A DNA stretch of 64,000 nucleotides from an uncultured Burkholderiales bacterium (lineage in GTDB: Bacteria > Pseudomonadota > Gammaproteobacteria > Burkholderiales > Burkholderiaceae_C): assembly GCA_903886485.1 (NCBI GenBank), contig CAISMH010000017.1, forward strand, positions 62,001 through 126,000, written 5' to 3'. The translations under genes were made by a program, and so were the position numbers. The notes under the pieces were generated by a model that was not told the origin of the DNA, ran no database searches, and saw only the letters and a program-made list of their open reading frames with translations. Shown here in pieces: positions 33,880 through 43,610 of the stretch (positions within the stretch are counted from its first letter, which is position 1; each line of letters opens with the position of its first letter).

Positions 33880-34253
33880 GGTGTTTTGATTTCCTTCAAT
33901 ACGCGGTCGACTTCTTGGAAAAAATCGGTCAGCAACTGAAATGCATTTTGAAATTCATAAGGCACGCCTTTGTCGCTGATATGCCTATGCTTGTGGTCAT
34001 AGGCATGTCGATGTCCTGCCAACTTGAAACGCTTTGGCGGTTTGACCGCGTGGGCGTTGCCATAACCCAAAATTCGTTTTCCATATGGCTCGTGAAGCGT
34101 CAGTGTGTAGCGCACACCATGTGGAATATGTGCGCTGACATCGACACGCCAAGCTTCCATCTTGACCCAATAGCCATTGCCTTGGTCTAAGACTTGGCCA
34201 TGCAAATCAAGCAAGGTTGAAATGCCTGGGTCAGGGGGGTGAGCGGGTTTCAT
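33876..34253 (-). CDS. TumE-type toxin (DUF6516 family)
   Basis: 125 residues. The family core is here: GYWVKMEAWRV near the start, a RYTLTLHEPYGKRILGYGNAH middle, then HRHAYDHKHRHISDKGVPYEFQNAFQLLTDFFQEVDRVLKE. The basic DHKHRH(I) motif and following YEF...LL.DFF.EV pattern are typical of TumE, the toxin of the tumE-tumA type II module. It is upstream of and overlaps its antitoxin, the usual order. The molecular target of TumE is not settled as far as I know. No other mobile genes lie between it and the transposase at 34.4 kb. Confidence 0.78.
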   Translation of the reverse strand: MKPAHPPDPGISTLLDLHGQVLDQGNGYWVKMEAWRVDVSAHIPHGVRYTLTLHEPYGKRILGYGNAHAVKPPKRFKLAGHRHAYDHKHRHISDKGVPYEFQNAFQLLTDFFQEVDRVLKEIKTP

Positions 34254-34344
34254 TGTATCAACGGTTGATATTTTTGACGTGCAAGCCTAAGTCGTTCAAG
34301 GCGAGCTCTGGGCGAGAACAAATTACCAAACACAAGCCTCGTAC

Positions 34345-34370
34345 TTTTAATTGGGGTCAGAACCTAATTA
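34345..34370 (+). repeat. REP-like imperfect palindrome, left of the transposase
   Basis: TTTTAATTGGGGTCAGAACC followed by TAATTA. TAATT...AATTA arms flank a GGGGTCAGAACC core, with one mismatch in the stem. The same core occurs inverted on the other side of the transposase gene, so this is the left member of its repeat pair. It ends ten bases before the transposase ATG. Confidence 0.75.
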
Positions 34371-34380
34371 CCATTCATGC

Positions 34381-35088
34381 ATGGCCCGCCTCCCTCGTCT
34401 CACCATCACCGGCTACCCGCATCACGTCATTCTGCGGGGCAATAACCGACAAGACATTTTTCGCACGACTGCGGATTACCAGCGCATGCTCGATTTGTTG
34501 TTCGAGCAAAGCCGTGCGCACGAGGTTGATGTGCATGCCTATGTGCTCATGGGCAACCACTTGCATTTGCTACTCACGCCGCAACAAGATCAGGCGCTGC
34601 CCAAAATGATGCAAGCGCTGGGTCGCAGCTATGTGCAAGTGTTCAACAAAGTGCACGCACGCACGGGCACTTTGTGGGAAGGACGCTATCGCTCCACGCT
34701 GATTCAAACCGACCGCTATCTCTTGGCGTGCATGGTCTACATCGACCTCAACCCCGTGCGTGCCCAGATGGTGAGTCAACCTGAAGACTACACATGGTCT
34801 AGCTATGGGCATTACGCGGGGCATCGAACTGACCGGCTCATCACGCCGCATGCCCTGTATTGGACCTTGGGCAATACACCGTTCGCGCGTGAGGCGGCAT
34901 ACGCCGATTTGGTGCATGCGGGCATCAGTGCGGACCAGCAGGGTGCATTGACCGACGCCACGCTCAGTGGTTGGGCGCTGGGCGACGACGGCTTCATGGC
35001 CGATTTGCAGACGCAAACCCAGAGACGGCTCGTCAAAACCAAGGCGGGACGCCCATTCAGCAAGGCGGATAAACCTGTCCCCAATTAA
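34381..35088 (+). CDS. REP-associated tyrosine transposase (RAYT, IS200-like Y1 family)
   Basis: 235 residues. Start MARLPRLTITGYPHHVILRGNNRQDIF is the standard RAYT opening. The HUH metal motif is HLHLLL in YVLMGNHLHLLLTP, and the catalytic tyrosine region is LLACMVYIDLNPVRAQMV, followed by WSSYGHYAG. These single-copy, domesticated transposases mobilise or maintain REP palindromes. The final codons (KPVPN, stop) are written in a repeat copy, CCTGTCCCCAATTAA, the same core as the flanking palindromes. It appears intact. The frame is open upstream to 34351 but that part is inside the left repeat. Confidence 0.92.
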   Translation: MARLPRLTITGYPHHVILRGNNRQDIFRTTADYQRMLDLLFEQSRAHEVDVHAYVLMGNHLHLLLTPQQDQALPKMMQALGRSYVQVFNKVHARTGTLWEGRYRSTLIQTDRYLLACMVYIDLNPVRAQMVSQPEDYTWSSYGHYAGHRTDRLITPHALYWTLGNTPFAREAAYADLVHAGISADQQGALTDATLSGWALGDDGFMADLQTQTQRRLVKTKAGRPFSKADKPVPN

Positions 35089-35139
35089 ATAATGACCAAA
35101 ATGAGAGTTTAATTAATTGGGATCTGACCCCAATTAATT
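35074..35139 (-). repeat. REP-like palindromes right of the transposase
   Basis: Two inverted copies of the left repeat. The first (35074-35090) overlaps the transposase stop and reads TTTAATTGGGGACAGG on the minus strand. The second is a perfect palindrome with 11-base arms (35111-35121 and 35129-35139, AATTAATTGGG/CCCAATTAATT) and a 7-base loop; on the minus strand it reads TTAATTGGGGTCAGATCCC, matching the left copy's core. It lies 64 bases before gltB. Confidence 0.8.
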
Positions 35140-35203
35140 TTCTTGGCATGGATGCTGCAATGCAGTATTCTTCTCGTCCCGCTGAATTTTTGAGGAATGC
35201 GCC

Positions 35204-38200
35204 ATGTCCACGGCTGCCGATAAAGCACAACTGCAATCTCAGGGTTTGTACGACCCATCCAATGAACATGACGCTTGTGGCGTGGGCTTTGTGGCCCACA
35301 TCAAGGGTCACAAGAGCCACGCCATCGTGGGTCAAGCGCTCAAAATTTTGGAAAACCTCGACCACCGGGGTGCCGTGGGTGCGGACGCGCTCATGGGTGA
35401 TGGCGCGGGTATCTTGATTCAACTGCCCGATGCCTTGTACCGCGAAGAGATGGCCAAGCAAGGCGTCGCCCTGCCACCGCTCGGCGAATACGGCGTGGGC
35501 ATGGTGTTTTTGCCCAAAGAAAGTGCGTCACGTTTGGCGTGCGAGCAAGAGCTCAACCGTGCGGTGCTGGCCGAGGGCCAAGTGTTGTTGGGCTGGCGCG
35601 ATGTGCCAGTCAACCTCGACATGCCCATGTCGCCACGTGTGCGCGAAAAAGAGCCCGTGATCCGTCAAATCTTCATTGGCCGTGGCAACGACGTGATCGT
35701 GCAAGACGCCTTGGAGCGCAAGCTGTACGTCATCCGCAAAACCGCGAGTGCGGCGATTCAGCATTTGAACTTGAAGCACGGCAAAGAGTATTACGTGCCG
35801 AGCATGTCTAGCCGCACCATCATTTACAAAGGCTTGTTGCTGGCCGACCAAGTCGGCACTTATTACCGCGATTTGCAAGACGAGCGTTGCGTGTCTGCCC
35901 TTGGCTTGGTGCATCAGCGTTTCTCAACCAACACCTTCCCCGAGTGGCCATTGGCCCACCCTTACCGTTATGTGGCGCACAACGGTGAGATCAACACGGT
36001 CAAAGGCAACTACAACTGGATGAAGGCCCGCGAAGGCGTGATGTCTTCGCCTGTGTTGGGCGACGATTTGAAAAAGCTCTATCCCATCAGCTTCCCAGAC
36101 CAGTCTGACACGGCCACCTTTGACAATTGCCTTGAGTTGATGACGATGGCGGGCTACCCCATCAGCCAAGCCGTGATGATGATGATCCCAGAGCCTTGGG
36201 AAAACCACACCACCATGGACGAGCGCCGCAAGGCCTTCTACGAATACCACGCCGCGATGTTGGAGCCATGGGACGGCCCAGCTTCTATCGTGTTCACCGA
36301 CGGTCGCCAAATCGGCGCCACGCTGGACCGCAACGGCTTGCGTCCTTCTCGCTACTGCATCACCGACGATGACATGGTCATCATGGGCTCAGAGTCGGGC
36401 GTGCTGCCTGTGCCTGAAAGCAAAATTGTGCGCAAGTGGCGTTTGCAGCCCGGCAAGATGTTCTTGATTGACCTCGAACAAGGTCGCATGATCGACGACG
36501 AAGAACTCAAAGCCGGCCTGACCAACACCAAGCCTTACAAGCAGTGGATTGAAAACGTCCGCATCAAGCTCGACGATGTCAAAGGACACGAAGGTGAAGT
36601 CGCTCAAGCGAGCCATGTGTCCTTGCTCGACCGTCAACAAGCTTTTGGCTACAGCCAAGAAGACATCAAATTTTTGATGGCACCGATGGCCATCAACGGC
36701 GAAGAAGGCATTGGCTCCATGGGCAACGACAGCCCCTTGGCGGTCTTGTCCAGCAAAAACAAACCGCTTTACAACTACTTCAAGCAGTTGTTCGCGCAGG
36801 TGACCAACCCACCGATCGACCCGATCCGCGAAGCCATCGTCATGTCGTTGGTGTCGTTTGTGGGCCCCAAGCCCAACTTGCTCGACATCAACCAAGTCAA
36901 CCCACCCATGCGTTTGGAGGTCAGCCAGCCTGTGCTGAACTTCGCCGACATGGCCAAGTTGCGTGACATCGAAACCCACACCCACGGCAAGTTCAAGAGT
37001 GCCACGCTCGACATGACCTACCCCTTGGCGTGGGGCCACGACGGTGTGGAAGCCAAGTTGGCTTCGCTGTGCGCCGAAGCGGTGGACGCGATCAAAGGCG
37101 GTCACAACATCCTCATCATCAGCGACCGCGCAGTCAGCCCCACGCAAGTGGCGATTCCAGCGGTGTTGGCCTTGTCGGCCATCCACCAGCATTTAGTGCG
37201 CGAAGGTTTGCGCACTACCGCCGGTTTGGTGGTGGAGACCGGCAGCGCGCGCGAAGTGCATCACTTTGCGGTGTTGGCAGGCTACGGCGCAGAAGCCGTG
37301 CACCCCTACCTCGCGCTCGAAACATTGGCGAATCTGCACAAAGATTTGCCGGCTGATTTGTCCACCGACAAAGCCATCTACAACTACATCAAAGCCATTG
37401 GCAAAGGCTTGTCAAAGATCATGTCCAAGATGGGCGTGTCGACTTACATGTCTTACTGCGGGGCGCAGTTGTTTGAAGCCATCGGCATCAACAGCGAAAC
37501 CGTACAAAAGTATTTCACGGGCACACCCAGCCGCGTGGAAGGCATTGGCATTTTCGAAATGGCCGAAGAGGGCATTCGCATGCACAAGGCCGCCTTCGGC
37601 GAAGACCCTGTGCTGGCCAACATGCTCGACGCGGGCGGTGAGTACGCATGGCGCGCCCGTGGCGAAGAGCACATGTGGACGCCGGATGCGATTGCCAAGT
37701 TGCAACACAGCACACGCTCGAACAACTTCAGCACTTACAAAGAGTACGCACAAATCGTCAACGACCAAAACAAGCGTCACCTGACCTTGCGCGGTTTGTT
37801 TGATTTCAAGATTGACCCTGCCAAAGCCATTTCGGTCGACGAGGTGGAGCCCGCCAGCGAAATCGTCAAACGTTTCGCCACGGGCGCGATGTCACTCGGC
37901 TCAATCTCCACCGAAGCCCACGCCACCTTGGCGGTGGCGATGAACCGTATTGGCGGCAAGTCCAACACGGGTGAGGGCGGGGAAGACCCCGCGCGTTACC
38001 GCAACGAGCTCAAAGGCATCCCGATCAAGCAAGGCGATAGCCTCAAATCCATCATTGGCAACGATGTGGTCGAGGTGGACATGCCTTTGAATGCAGGCGA
38101 CAGCTTGCGTTCACGCATCAAGCAAGTGGCCTCGGGCCGCTTCGGTGTGACGGCGGAATACCTGTCGTCGTCTGACCAAATTCAGATCAAGATGGCCCAA

Positions 38201-39913
38201 GGCGCCAAGCCCGGTGAAGGTGGTCAGTTGCCCGGCTCCAAAGTGTCGGAGTACATCGGCAAGCTGCGTTACAGCGTGCCCGGTGTGGGCTTGATTTCGC
38301 CCCCACCCCACCATGACATTTATTCCATTGAAGACTTGGCCCAGCTGATCCACGACTTGAAGAACGTCGCCCCTCACGCGGACATCAGCGTGAAGCTGGT
38401 GGCTGAAATCGGCGTGGGCACGATTGCCGCAGGCGTGGCCAAGTGCAAGGCCGACCATGTGGTGATCGCTGGTCATGACGGCGGCACCGGCGCTTCGCCT
38501 TGGTCGTCCATCAAGCATTGCGGTTCGCCTTGGGAAATCGGTCTGGCAGAAACCCAGCAAACTTTGGTGTTGAACGGCTTGCGTGGCCGTGTGCGCGTGC
38601 AAGCCGACGGTCAAATGAAAACCGGCCGCGACGTCGCCATTGGCGCATTGCTGGGGGCTGACGAGTTTGGCTTTGCCACCGCACCGCTGGTGGTGGAAGG
38701 CTGCATCATGATGCGCAAGTGCCACCTGAACACCTGCCCCGTGGGCGTGGCCACGCAAGACCCAGAGTTGCGCAAGAAGTTCACAGGCAAGCCTGAGCAT
38801 GTCGTCAACTACTTCTTCTTCATCGCTGAAGAAGTGCGCCAAATCATGGCGCAGTTGGGCGTCAAGAAATTTGACGACCTGATTGGCCGTGCCGACTTGC
38901 TCGACATGCGCGCTGGCATTGAGCACTGGAAAGCCTCTGGCCTTGACTTCACGCGCTTGCTGGCTGTGCCTCAAGTGGGCCCAGAAATTCCTCGCTACCA
39001 CGTGGACAAGCAAGACCACGGTTTGGAAAAAGCCCTGGACCAAAAACTCATCGAGAAATCCAAGCCCGCCATCGAGCGTGGCGAGAAGGTGCAGTTCATG
39101 GAAGTGGCCCGCAACGTCAACCGCTCGGTCGGTGCGATGTTGTCAGGCGCGGTGACCAAGGTGCACCCAGAAGGCTTGCCCGACGACAGCATCCGCATCC
39201 AACTCGAAGGCACAGGCGGTCAATCGTTTGGCGCGTTCTTGTGCAACGGCATCACGCTGTACCTCATTGGCGACGCCAACGACTACACCGGCAAAGGCCT
39301 CTCGGGCGGCCGCGTGGTGGTGCGCCCCAGCATTGATTTCCGTGGTGACGCGGTCAACAACATCATTGTGGGCAACACCGTGATGATTGGTGCGACACGC
39401 GGTGAAGCCTTCTTCTCTGGCGTGGCGGGCGAGCGTTTCGCCGTGCGTTTGTCTGGCGCGACCGCTGTGGTCGAAGGCACAGGCGACCACGGTTGCGAAT
39501 ACATGACCGGCGGCACGGTCGCGGTGTTGGGCAAAACCGGCCGCAACTTCGCCGCAGGCATGAGCGGCGGTGTGGCGTATGTGTATGACGAAGACGGTCA
39601 GTTCGACAAGAAGTGCAACACCGCCATGGTCTCCATGGAAAAAGTGTTGAGCGCTGCCGAACAAGAGGCCTCGTTGCCACGCGCCATTTGGCACCGTGAC
39701 CAAACCGACGAAGCGCAACTCAAGAAGCTGCTCGAAGACCACCACCGTTGGACGGGCTCCAAGCGCGCCCGCGATTTGCTGGACAACTGGGACACCGCAC
39801 GTGCCAAGTTTGTCAAAGTGTTCCCCAACGAATACAAGCGCGCCTTGGGCGAGTTGAACGCAGCCAAGACGGCCAAAGCCCCAGCGGCGAAAAAAGCCGT
39901 GGCCGCCAAGTAA
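35204..39913 (+). CDS. gltB: Glutamate synthase (NADPH) large subunit
   Basis: 1569 residues, the full alpha-subunit. A 24-residue propeptide precedes the nucleophile Cys25 (HDACGVGFV) of the class II glutaminase domain; [17 protein letters not shown] and [16 protein letters not shown] follow. The central domain is followed by the FMN synthase domain ([53 protein letters not shown]) with the 3Fe-4S cysteines in [15 protein letters not shown], and the C-terminal beta-helix with repeated Gly-rich motifs ([29 protein letters not shown]). It makes glutamate from glutamine and 2-oxoglutarate, with electrons from GltD. TGAGGAA precedes the ATG. Confidence 0.98.
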   Translation: MSTAADKAQLQSQGLYDPSNEHDACGVGFVAHIKGHKSHAIVGQALKILENLDHRGAVGADALMGDGAGILIQLPDALYREEMAKQGVALPPLGEYGVGMVFLPKESASRLACEQELNRAVLAEGQVLLGWRDVPVNLDMPMSPRVREKEPVIRQIFIGRGNDVIVQDALERKLYVIRKTASAAIQHLNLKHGKEYYVPSMSSRTIIYKGLLLADQVGTYYRDLQDERCVSALGLVHQRFSTNTFPEWPLAHPYRYVAHNGEINTVKGNYNWMKAREGVMSSPVLGDDLKKLYPISFPDQSDTATFDNCLELMTMAGYPISQAVMMMIPEPWENHTTMDERRKAFYEYHAAMLEPWDGPASIVFTDGRQIGATLDRNGLRPSRYCITDDDMVIMGSESGVLPVPESKIVRKWRLQPGKMFLIDLEQGRMIDDEELKAGLTNTKPYKQWIENVRIKLDDVKGHEGEVAQASHVSLLDRQQAFGYSQEDIKFLMAPMAINGEEGIGSMGNDSPLAVLSSKNKPLYNYFKQLFAQVTNPPIDPIREAIVMSLVSFVGPKPNLLDINQVNPPMRLEVSQPVLNFADMAKLRDIETHTHGKFKSATLDMTYPLAWGHDGVEAKLASLCAEAVDAIKGGHNILIISDRAVSPTQVAIPAVLALSAIHQHLVREGLRTTAGLVVETGSAREVHHFAVLAGYGAEAVHPYLALETLANLHKDLPADLSTDKAIYNYIKAIGKGLSKIMSKMGVSTYMSYCGAQLFEAIGINSETVQKYFTGTPSRVEGIGIFEMAEEGIRMHKAAFGEDPVLANMLDAGGEYAWRARGEEHMWTPDAIAKLQHSTRSNNFSTYKEYAQIVNDQNKRHLTLRGLFDFKIDPAKAISVDEVEPASEIVKRFATGAMSLGSISTEAHATLAVAMNRIGGKSNTGEGGEDPARYRNELKGIPIKQGDSLKSIIGNDVVEVDMPLNAGDSLRSRIKQVASGRFGVTAEYLSSSDQIQIKMAQGAKPGEGGQLPGSKVSEYIGKLRYSVPGVGLISPPPHHDIYSIEDLAQLIHDLKNVAPHADISVKLVAEIGVGTIAAGVAKCKADHVVIAGHDGGTGASPWSSIKHCGSPWEIGLAETQQTLVLNGLRGRVRVQADGQMKTGRDVAIGALLGADEFGFATAPLVVEGCIMMRKCHLNTCPVGVATQDPELRKKFTGKPEHVVNYFFFIAEEVRQIMAQLGVKKFDDLIGRADLLDMRAGIEHWKASGLDFTRLLAVPQVGPEIPRYHVDKQDHGLEKALDQKLIEKSKPAIERGEKVQFMEVARNVNRSVGAMLSGAVTKVHPEGLPDDSIRIQLEGTGGQSFGAFLCNGITLYLIGDANDYTGKGLSGGRVVVRPSIDFRGDAVNNIIVGNTVMIGATRGEAFFSGVAGERFAVRLSGATAVVEGTGDHGCEYMTGGTVAVLGKTGRNFAAGMSGGVAYVYDEDGQFDKKCNTAMVSMEKVLSAAEQEASLPRAIWHRDQTDEAQLKKLLEDHHRWTGSKRARDLLDNWDTARAKFVKVFPNEYKRALGELNAAKTAKAPAAKKAVAAK

Positions 39914-39942
39914 CGCGAAGCACCAGTTAAAGGATTTGAATC

Positions 39943-41424
39943 ATGGGAAAAGTCACTGGCTTTATGGAAATTGAGCGCATCGAAGAGGGCTACAAGCCCG
40001 TCAAAGAGCGCCTGAAAAACTACAACGAATTTGTGATCGGTTTGGACGAAGGCCAAGCCCACAAGCAAGCCGCACGCTGCATGGACTGCGGCACACCGTT
40101 TTGTAACAACGGCTGCCCTGTCAACAACATCATTCCGGACTTCAACGACTTGGTGTACCAAGGCGATTGGAAAAACGCGATTGACGTGCTGCACAGCACC
40201 AACAACTTCCCCGAGTTCACCGGCCGCATCTGCCCCGCGCCTTGCGAAGCAGCTTGTGTGGTGAACGTCAATGGCGACGCGGTGGGCATCAAGTCCATCG
40301 AGCACGCCATCATTGACAAAGCGTGGTCTGAAGGCTGGGTCGTGCCCAAGCCCGCCCAACACAAAACAGGCAAGAAAGTCGCCGTGGTGGGCTCAGGCCC
40401 TGCGGGCATGGCCGCTGCTCAGCAATTGGCACGCGTGGGTCACGACGTGACCTTGTTTGAAAAGAACGACCGCATTGGTGGTTTGTTGCGCTATGGCATT
40501 CCAGACTTCAAGATGGAAAAGTCGCACATCGACCGCCGTGTCAAACAGCTCGAAGCCGAAGGCGTGACCATCCGCACCAACGTGATGGTGGGTGAGTTGC
40601 CCAAAGGCTCCAAGGTCACCAACTGGGCCGTCGAGACCATCAGCCCTGCACAACTGCAAAAAGAGTTTGACGCGGTGTTGTTGACCGGTGGCTCCGAGCA
40701 GTCACGCGACTTGCCTGCCCCTGGCCGTGACTTGGCGGGCATCCATTTCGCGATGGAGTTCTTGCCCCAACAAAACAAGGTCAATGGTGGCGACAAGGTC
40801 AAAGACCAGTTGCGTGCCGACGGCAAACACGTGGTGGTCATTGGTGGTGGCGACACCGGCTCGGATTGCGTGGGCACCAGCACACGCCACGGGGCCGCTG
40901 CGGTGGTGCAGTTCGAAGTCATGCCCATGCCACCCGAGCACGAGAACAAGCCTTTGGTGTGGCCGTATTGGCCGCTCAAGTTGCGCACCAGCTCCAGCCA
41001 CGACGAGAGCGCTGAAAAAGGTTTGCTCAAGCGCGAATTCGCCATCTCGACCAAAGAGTTTGTCGGCAAAGACGGCAAAGTCACGGGCGTCAAAACTGTG
41101 CGCGTCGAATGGAAAGACGGCAAGATGGTCGAAGTCGCGGGCAGTGAAGAAATCATCAAAGCCGACCTCGTGTTGCTCGCCATGGGTTTCATCAACCCCG
41201 TGGCCACCATCTTGGAAGGTTTTGGCGTAGAGAAAGACGCACGCGGCAACGCCAAGGCGACCACCGACTTCACTGGCGGCTATGCCACCAACGTCCCCAA
41301 AGTGTTTGCCGCAGGCGACATTCGCCGTGGCCAATCCTTGGTGGTGTGGGCCATCCGCGAAGGCCGCCAGGCGGCACGCGCTGTGGATGAGTTCTTGATG
41401 GGTGCAAGCGATTTGCCCCGTTGA
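39943..41424 (+). CDS. gltD: Glutamate synthase (NADPH) small subunit
   Basis: 493 residues. The N-terminal domain has the 4Fe-4S cysteine clusters [14 protein letters not shown] and CPAPCEAAC. Next are the FAD-binding [16 protein letters not shown] and the NADPH-binding [16 protein letters not shown], ending with [25 protein letters not shown]. It oxidises NADPH and sends electrons to GltB. It follows gltB by 29 bases with an AAGGA site. Downstream are two hairpins, the second terminator-like. Confidence 0.97.
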   Translation: MGKVTGFMEIERIEEGYKPVKERLKNYNEFVIGLDEGQAHKQAARCMDCGTPFCNNGCPVNNIIPDFNDLVYQGDWKNAIDVLHSTNNFPEFTGRICPAPCEAACVVNVNGDAVGIKSIEHAIIDKAWSEGWVVPKPAQHKTGKKVAVVGSGPAGMAAAQQLARVGHDVTLFEKNDRIGGLLRYGIPDFKMEKSHIDRRVKQLEAEGVTIRTNVMVGELPKGSKVTNWAVETISPAQLQKEFDAVLLTGGSEQSRDLPAPGRDLAGIHFAMEFLPQQNKVNGGDKVKDQLRADGKHVVVIGGGDTGSDCVGTSTRHGAAAVVQFEVMPMPPEHENKPLVWPYWPLKLRTSSSHDESAEKGLLKREFAISTKEFVGKDGKVTGVKTVRVEWKDGKMVEVAGSEEIIKADLVLLAMGFINPVATILEGFGVEKDARGNAKATTDFTGGYATNVPKVFAAGDIRRGQSLVVWAIREGRQAARAVDEFLMGASDLPR

Positions 41425-41470
41425 TCGCAGCTTTACAAGCCGTTAAAGGCTTGCAATTAAAATAACAAGG

Positions 41471-41506
41471 GCTGGCCTGTTCTCATCAATAGGCCGGCTT
41501 TTGTTT
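41471..41506 (+). terminator. Terminator-like hairpin between gltD and mlaF
   Basis: Eight paired bases, GCTGGCCT (41471-41478) with AGGCCGGC (41491-41498), one G-U pair, 12-base loop, then TTTTGTTT. A smaller hairpin, CAAGCC/GGCTTG (41436-41453), lies just before it. The T-run ends two bases before the mlaF ATG, leaving no space for a promoter or Shine-Dalgarno site. Confidence 0.7.
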
Positions 41507-41508
41507 CT

Positions 41509-42342
41509 ATGAACACCACACCCCCCCCCCATACAAGCCCTGACGCCTTGGTCGAGCTGCGCGATATTCGCTTTGGCTACGGCGAACGCCTCATCTTGGA
41601 CGGCATTTCGCTCACGATTCCCCGTGGCAAAGTGACGGCGCTCATGGGTGCCTCCGGCGGTGGCAAGACCACGGTGTTGCGTTTGATTGGCGGTCAGTAC
41701 CGCGCCCAGTCCGGCAGCCTCACCTTTGATGGGCAAGAAGTGGGCGCCTTAGACCCCGCCGGCTTGTACGCCGTGCGTCGGCGCATGGGTATGTTGTTTC
41801 AGTTTGGCGCGTTGTTCACCGACTTGAGTGTGTTTGACAACGTGGCTTTCCCACTGCGCGAGCACACCGACTTGCGTGAATCCATGATTCGCGACATTGT
41901 GTTGATGAAGCTCGAAGCCGTGGGCTTGCGTGGCGCACGTGATTTGATGCCCAGCGAAGTCTCAGGCGGCATGGCCCGCCGCGTGGCCTTGGCGCGTGCC
42001 ATGGCCCTTGACCCAGAACTCATCATGTACGACGAGCCCTTCGCGGGCTTGGACCCTATTTCGCTGGGCACGGCGGCGCGTTTGATTCGCCAGCTCAACG
42101 ACACCTTGGGCCTCACCAGCGTCATCGTTTCGCATGATTTGGACGAAACATTCCACATCGCCGATCAGGTGATCGTGTTGGCCAACGGCAAGATTGCCGC
42201 GCAAGGCACGCCCGACGAGGTGCGCCACAGCAACGACCCCTTGGTCAAGCAGTTTGTCACCGCTGCACCCGATGGCCCTGTGCGTTTTCACTACCCGGGC
42301 CCCAGCGTGGCGCAAGATTTTGGTGTGGAGGGCGAGGCATGA
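41509..42342 (+). CDS. mlaF: Phospholipid ABC transporter ATP-binding protein MlaF
   Basis: 277 residues. ATPase motifs: Walker A GASGGGKTT, signature VSGGMARR, Walker B LIMYDEPFAGLD, H-loop VSHDLDE. The LRDIRFGYGERLILDGISLTIPRGKVTALMGASGGGKTT stretch is typical MlaF. It powers the MlaFEDB complex, which moves phospholipids between the inner membrane and MlaC to keep the outer membrane asymmetric. The ATG at 41509 has no ribosome site and is followed by a run of ten C. An in-frame TTG at 41548 would give a protein of normal family length, so the true start is uncertain. It overlaps mlaE by four bases. Confidence 0.92.
   Translation: MNTTPPPHTSPDALVELRDIRFGYGERLILDGISLTIPRGKVTALMGASGGGKTTVLRLIGGQYRAQSGSLTFDGQEVGALDPAGLYAVRRRMGMLFQFGALFTDLSVFDNVAFPLREHTDLRESMIRDIVLMKLEAVGLRGARDLMPSEVSGGMARRVALARAMALDPELIMYDEPFAGLDPISLGTAARLIRQLNDTLGLTSVIVSHDLDETFHIADQVIVLANGKIAAQGTPDEVRHSNDPLVKQFVTAAPDGPVRFHYPGPSVAQDFGVEGEA
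41521..41530 (+). repeat. Homopolymer of ten C at the 5' end of mlaF
   Basis: Ten consecutive C bases cover codons 5-8 of mlaF as annotated (Pro-Pro-Pro and the first base of His). I noticed no comparable run elsewhere in the window. Tracts of this length can slip during replication; a change by one base would shift the frame if translation starts at 41509. Confidence 0.95.
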
Positions 42343-43115
42343 GATTCATCGCCAACATTGGCTATGCCGTGCGCAGTTACTTGGCTGGGCTGGGGCTGGG
42401 CGCGCGCTTGTTTGTGCGGCTGGTGGCTGAGTTTGGCAGCAATATGCGCCGCTTTGGTTTGGTGCGCGACCAAGTGCATTTCTTGGGCAACTACTCGCTG
42501 GCCATCATTGCGGTGTCCGGCCTGTTCGTCGGTTTTGTGTTGAGCTTGCAGGGCTACTACACCTTGCAGCGTTATGGCTCGTCGGAGGCCTTGGGTTTGT
42601 TGGTGGCGTTGAGTTTGGTGCGCGAACTCGGGCCTGTGGTCAGCGCCTTGTTGTTTGCTGGGCGTGCGGGCACATCGCTCACCGCTGAAATTGGTTTGAT
42701 GAAAGCCGGCGAGCAACTCAGCGCCATGGACATGATGGCGGTCGACCCTGTGCGCCGTATCTTGGGTCCGCGCTTTTGGGGCGGCATCATCGCTTTGCCT
42801 TTGCTCTCGGCCGTGTTCAGTGCGGTGGGCATCTTGGGCGGCTGGATGGTCGGTGTGTTGATGATTGGTGTGGACGCCGGCTCGTTCTGGAGCCAGATGC
42901 AAGGCGGTGTGGATGTGTGGAAAGACGTGGGCAATGGCGTGGTCAAGAGCATCGTGTTCGGTGTGACCGTCACGTTTGTGGCGCTGTTGCAAGGCTATGA
43001 AGCACAGCCCACGCCCGAGGGTGTTTCGCGTGCCACCACCAAAACGGTGGTGGTCGCTTCGTTGGCGGTGCTGGGGTTGGACTTCATCCTCACCGCCATG
43101 ATGTTCAGTATTTGA
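42339..43115 (+). CDS. mlaE: Phospholipid ABC transporter permease MlaE
   Basis: 258 residues, about five or six hydrophobic helices of the MlaE/TRIC-type permease family. Typical blocks are FVGFVLSLQGYYTLQRYGSSEALGLLVALSLVRELGPVVSALLFAGRAGTSLTAEIGLMKAGEQLSAMDMMAVDP, containing the coupling-helix EIG.M...EQ..A pattern. It forms the inner-membrane channel dimer with MlaF and MlaD. The start overlaps the mlaF stop as ATGA. Confidence 0.95.
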   Translation: MRFIANIGYAVRSYLAGLGLGARLFVRLVAEFGSNMRRFGLVRDQVHFLGNYSLAIIAVSGLFVGFVLSLQGYYTLQRYGSSEALGLLVALSLVRELGPVVSALLFAGRAGTSLTAEIGLMKAGEQLSAMDMMAVDPVRRILGPRFWGGIIALPLLSAVFSAVGILGGWMVGVLMIGVDAGSFWSQMQGGVDVWKDVGNGVVKSIVFGVTVTFVALLQGYEAQPTPEGVSRATTKTVVVASLAVLGLDFILTAMMFSI

Positions 43116-43130
43116 TGAATCGAGGAAGCT

Positions 43131-43610
43131 ATGCAACGCTCCAAAATTGATGTGTGGGTGGGTTTGTTTGTGCTCTTGGGCGCTGCTGCTGTTTTGTTTT
43201 TGGCCTTGAAGTCAGCGAATTTATTGAGCTTGAGTTTTCAGTCCAACTACACCGTGAGTGGTCGCTTTGACAACATCGGCGGCTTGAAGCGTCAAGCCGC
43301 CGTCAAAAGTGCGGGCGTGGTCGTGGGCCGCGTGGAGAACGTCACGTTTGATGACAAAACCTTCCAAGCCACGGTGACCATGAGCATTGAGAGCCGTTAC
43401 CAATTTCCCAAAGACAGCTCTTTGAAAATTCTCACCAGCGGTTTGTTGGGCGAGCAATACATTGGCATTGAAGCGGGATCTGAAGCTGAGAACTTGGCCA
43501 ATGGCGACCGTATTCAATCTACTCAGTCGGCTGTGGTGCTGGAAAACTTGATCAGCCAGTTCCTCTACAACAAGGCGGCTGAACCTGCGCCTGAAAAAGG
43601 CGCCAAGTGA
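43131..43610 (+). CDS. mlaD: Phospholipid-binding MCE domain protein MlaD
   Basis: 159 residues. One N-terminal transmembrane helix (DVWVGLFVLLGAAAVLFLALKSA) is followed by a single MCE domain (YTVSGRFDNIGGLKRQAAVKSAGVVVGRVENVTFD) and a C-terminal helix region (LLGEQYIGIEAGSEAENLANGDRIQSTQSAVVLENLISQFLYNK). It forms the hexameric periplasmic ring on MlaE that receives lipid from MlaC. Length is close to other beta- and gammaproteobacterial MlaD proteins. Confidence 0.95.
   Translation: MQRSKIDVWVGLFVLLGAAAVLFLALKSANLLSLSFQSNYTVSGRFDNIGGLKRQAAVKSAGVVVGRVENVTFDDKTFQATVTMSIESRYQFPKDSSLKILTSGLLGEQYIGIEAGSEAENLANGDRIQSTQSAVVLENLISQFLYNKAAEPAPEKGAK

Noticed and set aside
34311-34373. Direct repeat GAACAAATTACCA / GAACCTAATTACCA as a target-site duplication of the transposase
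   Set aside because: Both copies lie on the same side of the gene, and RAYT/IS200-type enzymes do not make such duplications.
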